Shown here: in pieces, positions 45,836 through 55,720 of the stretch
Numbering within the stretch: the stretch's first letter is position 1
Layout of the letters: every line of letters begins with the position of its first letter
Source of the DNA: Paguma larvata
Taxonomy: Eukaryota > Chordata > Mammalia > Carnivora > Viverridae
Assembly: GCA_030068075.1 (NCBI GenBank)
Contig: CM057826.1
Coordinates: forward strand, 52,781,116 to 52,845,115
Reading direction: 5' to 3'
Length of the DNA stretch: 64,000 bases
The notes under the pieces: generated by a model
What the model saw: the letters and a program-made list of their open reading frames with translations, nothing else
What the model was told of the DNA's origin: nothing
Databases searched by the model: none
Made by a program: the position numbers and the translations under genes

Positions 45836-47030
45836 GCCAAGCTAATGGGCGAATATCAGAACCTTAGCAACATTTTAATGTGGGTGAATCAAGCAAATCT
45901 TCCGGCTGTAAAAGTTAACAGACCCCATTTCAAATTCACTAAATTACTCACTATGTTAGGGATTATGCATGTGATTCTCTTTTAATCAGATTAAATTAAC
46001 CAGCATATAGATTTTAATTTAATAGACACTAATTAAAGACCACCAACTAAACTTATTGTGGATAACCATGGTTTTGAAAATTAATGGTTAAAGAAGAGGA
46101 AAAATTTTTTAAAGATTCTAGGCAGATAATTACACTCAATTTAAATCAATCTTTAGTGTGGTAACTTAAGTATCTAGCTGCAGGCAAGTATTATGGCATT
46201 AGGATTTTTATAGTACAAATTCTGAAGTGCAGAAAAGTTTCAGCTCAGTGAAAACATTTGAAAACAATAGAAGGTTTTTTTATTGTGAAATTACTGTAGC
46301 TTTATCCCAGAAGTAACTTCTGTTAATAATGACAGTATCATAGCTATTCATAAGTCTATAAGTACTAAATCTAAAGAACCAAAATACTTGATAAATACCT
46401 ATAGTATACCAATTTAGTTGCCAAGATATCCATTTAAACCATGTCAATCATGTATTTTTTTATTCCATGATGCAGCTCAAAGTTTGACTTCTACCTTTTC
46501 CAGAACTTTAACTCATAAACCCTCACTCCTAGTTAAATCTCATCCATGGTTTAACAATCACTTAGTAGAGGCAGAGAAAGGCAAAAGAGACAGCTTAACT
46601 TCTATGCAGGGCAAAACCTTATGTAATACTAATCTATAGTCTTTCTTTGTGATACATTTTAATCTTCCATTACTGAAAATGTTCTTCTTATCCTCTTTTT
46701 CTTAAATTTTGGGATTCTAACTTAGGAATAAAGCCCATATTTCTTAAAACATTCAACTTCATATTTTTAGAAGATAAAACTCTCGCCAGGCAAGAGTATT
46801 GATATTTTTTGTGGAAAGTATCAGATTCTCGATTTCCCCATCTGCCGTCTGATGCTCTGTTACGATCTTGTTTCTCAAATAAAAATTTCTTTGAACTTGG
46901 AGCTACTAGGTAGAGAGGATAATTTTAAACTTTCAGTTTATGAATAAATAACACAGATAGAAATAAACCTTGTACACTAACTCAAGTTAGTGTCAATGTG
47001 TGAGGATATTAACAACAAAAAAGTTCTTTT
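45836..47030. other. Unassigned AT-rich sequence
   Basis: No repeat family recognised. A 73-codon frame at 46418-46639 has no recognisable domain. Ends at the target site of the RPS6 retrocopy. Confidence 0.5.
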
Positions 47031-47045
47031 TCTTTATAGGTAGTT

Positions 47046-47860
47046 TTGTTTTGTTTTGTTTGATGTCTGATCTTATTTATTTGTTACTCTTAGAAAATCC
47101 CACTTTTGGCTGGACTCAGACTTAGAGGTAGAAACTCTCAGAGAAGACAGCCTCCATCTCTTGGCAATCTGTTCCTGGAATTTTTCTTTGGCTTCCATCA
47201 TTCTCTTGGCCAAAAGTTTAGCATATTCTGCAGCCTCTTCTTTATTTTTCTTAGTACACTCTTTCTTCAAAGCAATACGCCAACATCTGTAGGACATGGG
47301 GAGTACAAGATGCTGAATCTTGGGCGCTTTGGTTCTAGGTTTCTTACCTTTGTTTAGGGGCTTTCTCACGGCATACAGGTGGACATCATCTTCCTTAGAG
47401 AGACAGAAAAGTTTGCGGATTCTGCTAGCTTTTTGGGGCCCAGGTCATAAGGCACAGTAGTATCAGCAAGTTCAGGAATATCCTTCTCCCCTTTTTTCAC
47501 AATGACCAAATTGAGAAAGCTGAGATTGGCCTCCACAAGGCAACTCCCAACAGATTTGCACTTCCTTTCCCCAGCCCTCCATAGTTTGTAGCAGGAATGC
47601 CCCTTACTCAACAGCAGGTAGATACAGCTTCATGGGGGAAGTCCTGTTTGTCCTTGCCACCACTGATTTGGGTCATGTAACCAACCCTTCCATTCTTCAC
47701 CTACAGCATCAACAGCAATTTCTGTGACCCTCACTTCCCATAAATGAAGTATGCATTCATCATCCACTGCAATGAGTTTCTGGCAGCTAGTAGCTGGGAA
47801 AGAGATTTTCAGCTTCATCCTGAGGCAGCCTATGGCCTCCAAGGTGCCACGAAAAATTAG
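47046..47860 (-). pseudogene. RPS6: RPS6 (40S ribosomal protein S6) processed pseudogene
   Basis: An intronless minus-strand copy of the S6 mRNA, covering 5' UTR, coding region, 3' UTR and A tail. The start codon is at 47816-47818 ([16 protein letters not shown]). Downstream come [43 protein letters not shown] and [13 protein letters not shown], then the phosphorylated C-terminal tail [17 protein letters not shown]. It is dead: frame changes occur after GEEWKG and after LGPKK, about two dozen bases are missing just before SKGHSC, and the stop codon has become TGG. The 3' UTR keeps AGTAACAAATAAATAAGATC; the tail is the plus-strand T-rich run at 47044-47061. A 15-bp duplication, TCTTTATAGGTAGTT (47031-47045) and TCTTTATACATAGTT (47861-47875), 13 of 15 identical, marks L1-machinery retrotransposition. 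The functional S6 binds the 40S subunit; this copy has no visible promoter. Confidence 0.97.
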
Positions 47861-47875
47861 TCTTTATACATAGTT

Positions 47876-48264
47876 AAATCACTGTCGATGGATTTGAATA
47901 CATCAGTATAGTGACAAGCAACTCCAAAACATAAATATCTTATTTACACAAAATGTATTTTCATTCATCTTTTTTGTCCTATAGAGAGATGTGATCCAGG
48001 CTGTCTGGGCCTCCATCACATTGTCTGATTGAAACACAGAGTTATTAGACATTATGAGAAGGGAAAAGAGAGATTGGAGAATGGGCATTTTGTTGCCTCT
48101 GGAAGTGATATACATAATTAAAAAAATTCATTAGCTAGAATTTGTCACATGAGTCTTCCTAAATGGTGAAAGGTTATGAAATAAAATGCATTTGCACAGA
48201 AGTGGACAAGAGGATATTGGTGAAAAGTAATAATTTCTACAAAATTACTTTTTATAAAAAGACA
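47876..48264. other. Unassigned AT-rich sequence
   Basis: Nothing recognised. The last part may already belong to the following L1. Confidence 0.5.
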
Positions 48265-49035
48265 GTTTTCCTAAATGATATTATGCCTTATTATGAAGCT
48301 ATAATAATTAAGAAAGTATATTATTGACATAGAGTTGAACCGAGAGACCAAAGAAATAGAATAAAGATCCCAAAAAGATTTCTGCAAAATTAGAACTTTG
48401 ACATCTCACAAAGGTGACACTTCCATTGGTAAGAAAGGAGACACCATTCATAGAGGTAGGAAAATGATTATCTGTAAGGAAAAAGATAAAATCCAATCCT
48501 TATTTCATATAAAAATTTAGCTCTGTATTTATCAAGGGTGTTAAATCTAAAAGAAAAATTCAAACTCAGTAAACAATGTGGATAAGTATTGTTTAGAATT
48601 TGGATAGGAAGAAAGTTCTTAAACAAAACAAAAATGTAGCTGTATTAAAGTCAATAGCTTTTGTTCATCAGGTACCCTGAAAAATAACAACAAAAAATGT
48701 GAATATTTTTTCGATGTTCACAACCACCAATGTCTTCCATTATAGATGAATAAACTATAATATGTATACAATAGATTATTTCCAGCAGAGAAATTAAATA
48801 AGCCATATCAGCAATAGATGAATCTTAGCAATATCATATTAAATCAAAGACTCCCAAACAAGTATATGTAGCATGATGTCCTTTACGTAAGTTCAAAAAC
48901 AGAAGTACAACAAAAATTGAAATATAAATATAACTGAAATACAAAGAAGACAATCTGTATAAATGTGACAAACTATAATAAAAGGAAAAGAAGAAAATGG
49001 CAAACATGATTTTGTGTTATAGAGTGTGTTCACAG
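48265..49035 (+). mobile_element. L1M ORF2 3' fragment, sense
   Basis: One of only two L1 pieces in plus orientation. TATGAAGCTATAATAATTAAG (48292 on), GAGAGACCAAAGAAATAGAA, CTCACAAAGGTGACACTTCC, TAGATGAATAAACTATAATA, GCAATAGATGAATCTTAGCA and TATGTAGCATGATGTCCTTT follow the end of L1 ORF2 ('gaagctacagtaatcaaga ... gaacagaatagag ... gatgaatggataaac ... gatgaaccttga'). Many stops, strongly diverged. Confidence 0.75.
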
Positions 49036-49448
49036 GTATGTACTATGTTATTAAAAGTAGAGAACTAATTAATAATGAGAAGATGTTGTGGGTCAAGGAT
49101 TATAGCTAATCCAAGCTGTGAACCTAGGCGCTTAAGTAATTAATAGAACCCAGGGTTATATTATCCGTAGTTTTAGGAAAGAATTTTCATAAACACAAAA
49201 TGGGGACCCTAATTTAACAAGTATTTCTGTTTAGAAATGGAATTTTTAATTAACTATGAGCTCCACATGAGCTAGTTGAATACCATAGCTGTGTTTTAAA
49301 AAGTTAAAGTGAATTCTGTGCAGTGAAGATTTGTAGCATTCCTCTTCATAAGGTCCTTTCTGTTAAATCACTCCAGTGTAACTCCAAGTTAAATACTAGG
49401 AACAGTTGTGAGGGCATAAGAGACCACCGGTTGCCATACAGCATAGTC
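49036..49448. other. Unassigned AT-rich sequence
   Basis: Nothing recognised. Ends at ATTAAG (49449-49454), the target site of the LTR. Confidence 0.5.
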
Positions 49449-49454
49449 ATTAAG

Positions 49455-50448
49455 TGTCAGGAGCCATCTTGGGCTCACAGGTTGAAACTTCTCCCTGTGT
49501 GGGAAAAGGCACATATTGCAAGGTCTCCTGCAGACCAACTGGCGCCCAATACTATCACCTTCTAATAACCTTTCAGGCTTGGATTTCTTGAACTGCTGTG
49601 GTTGGCCTCAAAGGATGTATTGCCCTTTGGTTTTGTGGCATTTTAAAAAAAAAAAAAGAGGGACCTGGAGTGTAATGCCTTGATGGATAACATCTGAACG
49701 AGAGTAACCTGGTCAGAAGTAACCTCTAAGTTGCCTCTTGGGGATAGGTTACACGAATTGGTCATACAGAATAGCAGTTATGAGTTGGCTAAAAATTAGT
49801 GTAACTTATGTAGACATTAGGACCCTATCGTGTAAATTCACTCATTCATAAGCAAAGGAACTTGGACCAACATTAGGAATTATGTCTCTACCAAGTGAGT
49901 TACACTTCCCCCATTATGGTCAAGAATGCTGGATAGAATGACTTCTAATCTATCTGTAGATGATTAACATAGGCCTTAAAGCAACAATGTATAGCCATTT
50001 GCTTGCTAAGAATTACAATTACAACCCTCCTTTCTTCTTAAACATCCTGTTTTCTCCCCCTGCCATAAATTTACCTAACCCTACTTCAAAAACAGTATAT
50101 GTTCATTAATGTAGGTAAAGAATCATAAAAAAAGATAAGGTTGTCTCTTTTATGATCTAAAAGAATGATGAAAAAACAACATGCAAGATTGAGGAAATTA
50201 CCTTTTTAACACATTGTTGTTAAAGTTATCAATCTATGCTTACTGATGTAATATCACAAGAATACTCTTTGATGTAATGTCATTTACTGCCTTTAAATAA
50301 AGACACTGAGACCAGCAGAGCAGAGATGCCGGAGTTACCAGACATGTCTGCTTGTTGATCAGACTACATTTCCTGGCTCTCTCATTCCTTTCGCTGATAC
50401 CATTCCTCCTTCAGGGACTCCTGGACTCTCCGGAACTGAACTCTGGCA
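49455..50448 (+). mobile_element. Solo endogenous-retrovirus LTR, copy 2 (sense)
   Basis: A 994-bp LTR with edges TGTCAGGAGCC...CTCTGGCA, flanked by ATTAAG (49449-49454) and GTTAAG (50449-50454), a 6-bp target duplication with one change. It is the same family as 8252-8990 reversed: both share CCATCTTGGGCTCACAGGTT, GATGGATAACATCTGAA, CATGCAAGATTGAGGAAATT and CTTTAAATAAAGACACTGAG (poly-A signal at 50296-50301), plus GGGACTCCTGGACTCTCC near the end. It is about 255 bases longer than copy 1, with extra sequence around 49690-49810 and 50000-50165. No internal retroviral genes adjoin it. Family name not known to me; class II is inferred only from the 6-bp duplication. Confidence 0.9.
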
Positions 50449-50474
50449 GTTAAGGACATACATTTTGGTGTTTT

Positions 50475-50640
50475 AAAATATGAATTTAGATCTTCATTTC
50501 AACCACTTATTGTTAGGTAAAATGACTTCAATTCTCCTAAATTCGGTTTACTCCTCAATAAAATGGGGATAGAAATATTGGAGATAATGCCATTAACACT
50601 GCCTAGCCTGTGATAATCTCACAAGAAATGAACTATTATT
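50475..50640 (+). mobile_element. Probable MIR remnant, sense
   Basis: ACCACTTATTGTTAGGTAAA, CTCCTCAATAAAATGGGGATAG (50550-50571) and AACACTGCCTAGCCTG follow the MIR order ('ccacttactagctg ... cctcatctgtaaaatggggata ... cagtgcctggc'). Confidence 0.6.
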
Positions 50641-51164
50641 ATCAATTTGATAGTTTCCTACCATTTTTCTGGAGTTCAGATGATGAGGTTTACAGAAATC
50701 ACTGTTACATACAATATAAATTTGCTTTGAGAATATTTCTAGGCTAGGGTAAGATACTCGGGTAGGGTAGGGAGAGGTCTAGGGATTGATGCAATTTTTT
50801 TTTGGTCAAATATGTTAAAGTATTGTTATTTAATAAAAAAAGTTAGATCTTGAGAGAGCACAACTAGGACCAGTCAATGGAAATTATAGGAAAGCAAAAT
50901 TAAGGTTAGAATGAAAATTTTTTTCTAATTAACTAGCTGTCCAAATTTGCAATAAATCATTCCCTAAGAGTGTATTTTATAACTAAAAGTTATTTGTAAC
51001 AAAAGAGGCATGACTTTTTAATATAGATCCCAACCTTGGGTAATAAGTCATCTTTACATCCCTTTCCATCTGTAATGTTTAATGATAGAAAACAAAGTAA
51101 AGAGGTAAAAAATTAACAGATGGCCATTCCTCTGGTAAGTTTGTAGATTCTTAGTGCTTCAGAG
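50641..51164. other. Unassigned AT-rich sequence
   Basis: Nothing recognised. Confidence 0.5.
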
Positions 51165-51620
51165 CTGTATTAGTTTCCTATAAAATGCCACATACTTCAT
51201 GGCTCAAAATGGGAAATATTTATTCTCTTAAAACGCTTGAGACCAAATACCAGAAATCAGTTTCACTACTCTGAAATCAAGGTTTGGACAGGGCTCCCAT
51301 CAGAAGCTCTAGAGGAGAAATCTGTTGTCTTTCTCTTCTATCTTCTGAAGGCTGCTGACATTCTTTGCCTTGACCGCATGGGTCCAATCTCTGTCTCCTT
51401 GGTCAAGTTGTCTTCTCCTTTTCTGTTGTCAAATCTTCCTCTGCATCTCTCACATAAACACAGTATGATGGTATTTAAGGATAATCTCCCATTTCAAAAT
51501 CCTTGATTAATCTTCATCTGTAAAGTCTTTTTTTTTTTTTCCGTAAATGGTAACATTCACTGATTTCATGGATTGTACAGTGCATATTTGGGAGGCGATA
51601 ATTCAGTCTGGCATCAGTAC
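51165..51620 (-). mobile_element. MLT1-like (MaLR) LTR, antisense
   Basis: TGTATTAGTTTCCTATAAAA start, AAATATTTATTCTCTTAAAA, CTGAAATCAAGGTTTGGACA, TTAATCTTCATCTGTAAAGT, TGGTAACATTCACTGATT and GGCGATAATTCAGTCTGGCA. Read on the minus strand, these follow the order of old non-autonomous MaLR LTRs: 'aattcaaccc', 'gtgacctta', 'gcagatgtaatta', 'agaataaatttctg', 'ggaaactaata'. Strongly diverged. No internal sequence seen. Confidence 0.62.
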
Positions 51621-51621
51621 C

Positions 51622-51753
51622 TTCAATATAGTTTATTTCAAGATAGTTTATTTACTTCAAATAGTTTATTTGAACATAGTTTATGAAGTTATTTGATTAC
51701 TTCAAATAGTTTATTTCAATATAGTTTATTTACTTCAAATAGTTATTTGAACT
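51622..51753. repeat. AT-rich tandem repeat with hairpin motifs
   Basis: Six or so copies of an ATAGTTTATTT-type motif, arranged as two longer units with a period near 77 bases (about 51640-51675 and 51717-51752). Each unit contains TTCAAATA followed closely by TATTTGAA, a perfect 8-base inverted repeat with a 2-3 base loop. Confidence 0.8.
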
Positions 51754-51926
51754 GTTTTAACTGATTGAGTCAGCATTTTTAGAGAGCGAAATCTATTTCC
51801 ATGTCATTATAATATAACTTTCCTAGAGAGATAGAGTATAGATTACTAGACTCCAGAATTCTCATTAATCTGGAGACAATACAGTTATTATGACATTCTT
51901 TTTTCTTCATGATTTATGGTATAAAC

Positions 51927-52231
51927 CAAGGGTCAGCAAACACATGGAGCCCCTGACAGGTTTTGTATGGGCCTTAAGTTAAGAATGATTTTTACATTTT
52001 TAAATGGTCAGAAAATAAAAAGAATATTTCATGACACCAGACAAGTCTATAGATTCCAAAATTCAGTGTCCATAAATAAGTTTTCCTGGAACAGGCAGAC
52101 TCATTCATTTATTTATTGTCTATGGCTTCTTTAGAACAGAGTTGAGTAGTTGAGACAAAGATCATATAACCTACAAAGCCTAAAATATTTACTATTCAGT
52201 CCTTTACAGAAAAAAAGTTCACTGACTTCTG
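51927..52231. mobile_element. Non-autonomous hAT (Charlie group) DNA transposon
   Basis: Begins CAAGGGTCAGCAAAC and ends GTTCACTGACTTCTG, imperfect inverted repeats. The interior TTTTCCTGGAACAGGCAGAC, TTATTGTCTATGGCTTC, AACAGAGTTGAGTAGTTGAG and AAAATATTTACTATTCAGTC matches a common mammalian element of this group. Flanks GTATAAAC (51919-51926) and ATATAAAT (52232-52239) share 6 of 8 bases, fitting the 8-bp duplication of hAT elements. No transposase. Confidence 0.82.
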
Positions 52232-52340
52232 ATATAAATGGTTTTGTTTGAGACTTCAAACTACTCTTTATACATAAAGGTAAACTTTCGGAGTAGGTAA
52301 AAGAAAACAAAACTTTTTTTAAGTGGCTGGCTCTTAAAAT

Positions 52341-52502
52341 TAATGGGGGTGAGGAAAGCATTAAGGAAGGCAGTTGTTGGGATGAGCACTGGGTGTTACA
52401 TGTAAGTGATGAATCACTAGATTCTACTCCTGAAGCCAAGACTACACCGTATGTTAACTAACTTGAGAATAAATAAAAAGTAAAAAATAAATAAAATAAA
52501 AT
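52341..52502 (+). mobile_element. Carnivore L1 3' end, sense
   Basis: AGGAAGGCAGTTGTTGGGAT then GAGCACTGGGTGTTACATGT, AAGTGATGAATCACTAGATT, CTACTCCTGAAGCCAAGACT and CGTATGTTAACTAACTTGAG followed by an A-rich tail (AATAAATAAAAAGTAAAAAA). This is the last part of the lineage-specific carnivore L1 3' UTR, 5' truncated. Confidence 0.9.
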
Positions 52503-53208
52503 TGAGAACCTTGACTTTCATTGAATATTATCTCCATAATACATTAACAACATTTACTTAAGTGCTCTCTTAAATGCCAAAAATTTGTCCTCATTCTCTT
52601 TGTTATTCATACCCTGAGAGCAGTGATGAAGAAAATCCTTGCTGGTTTTTGAATGGTGAGGGACGTTTAGGGATAAAAGAAATACAGAAGACACTGTTTA
52701 ATATAAAAAATTAATTTCACTGTACCTCAGAAACAAGACTTAAATAGTATTAAACAAATAAACCAAAAATTAAGTAAGAGGTGTTTTCTTTTTTTTTGTG
52801 CTTACATACAATTTAGTTGTTTTAATATATATGTTAAGGGAAATTTTTATCTGCGTATGATCATACTGAACTGATAAATTAATAAACAGGATTTAATATT
52901 ATGTTCTATTCAATGTGAGAATGAGTAGGGAATTCACAGTAAAGCAATTTATATGAAGGTTGCTCCAAAAACTTAAGCTTTATGAATACATTTGATGAAA
53001 ACCTAATTTTTGCTTTAGAGAATCACAAATGCATGAAATGATAATGTATGTGTAGGTTAGGATTATACATGATAAAATCACTTTTCATTTTTTAGTGATT
53101 TGACAGACATTCCATTAACAATTATAAAAATCTTGCCAAACTAAGATCATCTTCAAATTAAATCCTCAAACCAAAAAGTATCAAGTTTATAAACTTCTTG
53201 GTTTCACT
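52503..53208. other. Unassigned AT-rich sequence
   Basis: Nothing recognised. Confidence 0.5.
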
Positions 53209-53222
53209 CTCATGTTTTTTTA

Positions 53223-53441
53223 AATGTTTATTTATTTTTGAGAGAGACAGAGAGGGAGAGAGAGAGAGAGCGCACAGGTATGAGTTGGGAAGGGGTAGAG
53301 AGAGAGGGAGACAGAATTCAAAGCAGTCTCCAGGTTCTATGCTGTCTACACAGAGCCGATGTGGGGCTCAAACCCAGGAACTGTGAGGTCATGACCTGAG
53401 CTGAAGTAGGATGCTTAACCGACTGAGTCACCCAGTTGCCC
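53223..53441 (-). mobile_element. tRNA-Lys-derived carnivore SINE
   Basis: AATGTTTATTTATTTTTGAG start, GA-rich body with GAGAGAGCGCACAGG, CCGACTGAGTCACCCAGTTG end. Flanks CTCATGTTTTTTTAAA (53208 on) and CTCATGATTTTTAATA (53442 on) look like a target duplication overlapping the T-rich tail complement. Confidence 0.94.
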
Positions 53442-53479
53442 CTCATGATTTTTAATATATCTCAAATTGGCTGTTCAAT

Positions 53480-53600
53480 CATACATATATGTGTGCATAC
53501 ATACACACATACACTTATATACATATGAGGGTAGATAATGGATATAGCAAAGATATGTGTGTATATGTGTATCTGTATATATATACCTTATATTAGCATG
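53480..53600. repeat. TA/TG/CA low-complexity stretch
   Basis: Imperfect CATACACACATACAC and GTGTGTATATGTGTAT units without a fixed period. Confidence 0.8.
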
Positions 53601-55489
53601 TATACTTATATTAAGATGCATACCTCATCTTTCTATTTGTAGATCGGTATAGGCCATCCATTTATATTGTGGAAGATAAAAACAAACAAACCCAACAGTT
53701 GGGCCATGTTGATCAAAATTATTGTAGTTTCTAAATGCCTAGTAATCAAGTCTTGTTTCTAGTAAGGCAGTGTCATTTAGGTTTTTTAGGAAATATCACC
53801 CTATAGATACGGAAGTGTTTTTACTCTTTTCATACTTTGCATCCAAATCTCATTAATCACCTAGAATTAATTAGATACTGTAGAAATACTGAACTTACTA
53901 TGTTTTCTAAGTGTATTCTGTTTTAATTTGGCTTAAGATATAGATTTTTAAGGATGAATTTGCTGCTAGTTTTCAGCTTCTAGTTGACAATGAAATACTC
54001 TATAGAAGTTGTTCTCCTAACCCTAGTTGTCAGTCACAAGCCTATTTTAATAGATTTCTTTATTAAATCTGTATCTCACTTTTTTCTGTAAATCCATGTG
54101 AGAGAGATTTAAAAAATATGTTTGTTTTGGCAAGGGGGAAGTAAGGGAGGTGATAGAAAATAAAATTGAATTTATGCATTTATGTATTTTTTATATGAAA
54201 AGTATCAATATGCTTAGAGTTAAAGAAAATTGTTTTATTTCGAAATATTTTTTTCAATTCACTTTCCTAGATTTGATGCCTTCAGTTATATTTTCTCAAT
54301 AAATTGCATGCAGTTATCAATATTTCCACCATTCTTGGAGATAAAAAAAAAAAGCCAAACTCTTTCCTTAAAAAATTAAGTCATTTTTTTTTAATAATCA
54401 GCACTGGTGAAAGAATTCAATGTCATCTAGAAAGTCACTGATTAGATGTTTCAATAAAAGTAGTCTTTCATGTTTGCAAACACTAGTTATAGTTTATCAT
54501 GTTAACTTTTAACGGAAGGGTAATTTTAAGAGGTTGAGTAGATGCTATTTCATGCTTCATTACACTGTATATGCAATGTAAATGATATTATTAATGATCA
54601 CATATGAAGATGATAATTTATATATTCTTTAGAAACTGCTATTCAGTTATTATATATAACGAAATGAATGTGTTTGTGAGTTTTCACATGTGTGCATATA
54701 CAATAGTGCTACTAAACATAAACTCTGGCAGCGATCTGGGTCTGTGTCTTCGCTTTTTATCATCCTTAGACAAATATATTTTCTGAGATTCTATTTTACC
54801 ATTTGAAAAATACCAATCATATAATATTTTCTTGATGATTCAAAGCTATGTCAAATATAAATTGTATATTTAAGGCTTAAAATTTAGTGCCCATCCACTC
54901 GTTTTTAATTTTCCCCAAATTAAAGTTATAGATTTCAATCACTGAACTAATTTTTTTGAAAAAGATCTGTAATTACTATTCATTATAACCTTTAAATTTT
55001 GACTTCTAAATTCTGTCTTAAACAAATAACCGAATATTCCTCAAATCATTTTGTTCCTTTTTTTTTCCTTTTTTTCTTTTTAAGCTTATTCATTAGAGCT
55101 AAACAGTCTCAAACTAATTCTCACTTATGGTGTAAAAACATAACATTAGAATATAAAGATTGTGGGTATCCTCCAGTCAAATTTGTTATGTAAACTCAGA
55201 TCAAAACATTTATGATGATTATTCATTGATCCTCTGGTTTTGATGGTCCATCAACAAACAAGTCTCCAAATCTGAGGCATAGCATCCAATTTTAGACAGC
55301 GCTAATTATTTGATAGTTTTACTTAGGGAGAGCCAACATGCAGCTGCTCTGTGTGACTTTATTCAGCCTGTCATTCCATATAAATGCTACATCACTTGTC
55401 CCCTAAGTCATCTCTTTTCTGGGCTGAACATAAGCCTCGTTGTCCCTTGAATGAAGACAGTTTCCATCTTTGTCCTCACTGGAGTTCCT
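53601..55489. other. Unassigned AT-rich sequence
   Basis: No gene or repeat family recognised. Includes a T-rich run near 55052-55080. Confidence 0.5.
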
Positions 55490-55720
55490 ATCACTCTTAC
55501 TGAGCCAGAAACTGTACTAAGTATTTATTCTCTCATTTAATGATCACACTAATCCTAATGAGGTGAATGCTATCATCACCCTCCCCACACACATTATTTT
55601 AGATAACAGATGCAGAAACAAACAAACGAACAAAATCATTAGTTGGCCCAAATTACACAGCCAGTATGAGCTAAAACTTGGCAATATGGTCTGTTGCCTG
55701 AACTTTTTGAGCATTATAAT
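55490..55720 (-). mobile_element. MIR element, antisense
   Basis: ACTGAGCCAGAAACTGTACT (55499 on), TATTCTCTCATTTAATGATC, AATCCTAATGAGGTGAATGC, AGATAACAGATGCAGAAACA and GGCCCAAATTACACAGCCAG (55644 on) follow the antisense MIR over nearly its whole length. This is the clearest MIR in the window. Confidence 0.78.

Noticed and set aside
47046..47860. A functional ribosomal protein S6 gene
   Set aside because: No introns, A tail and target duplication present, frame shifts, internal deletion and lost stop codon. These are the marks of a processed pseudogene.
51622..51753. CRISPR-like array
   Set aside because: Irregular spacing, no unique spacers of constant length, AT-rich units and a mammalian context. 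It is a minisatellite-like repeat.
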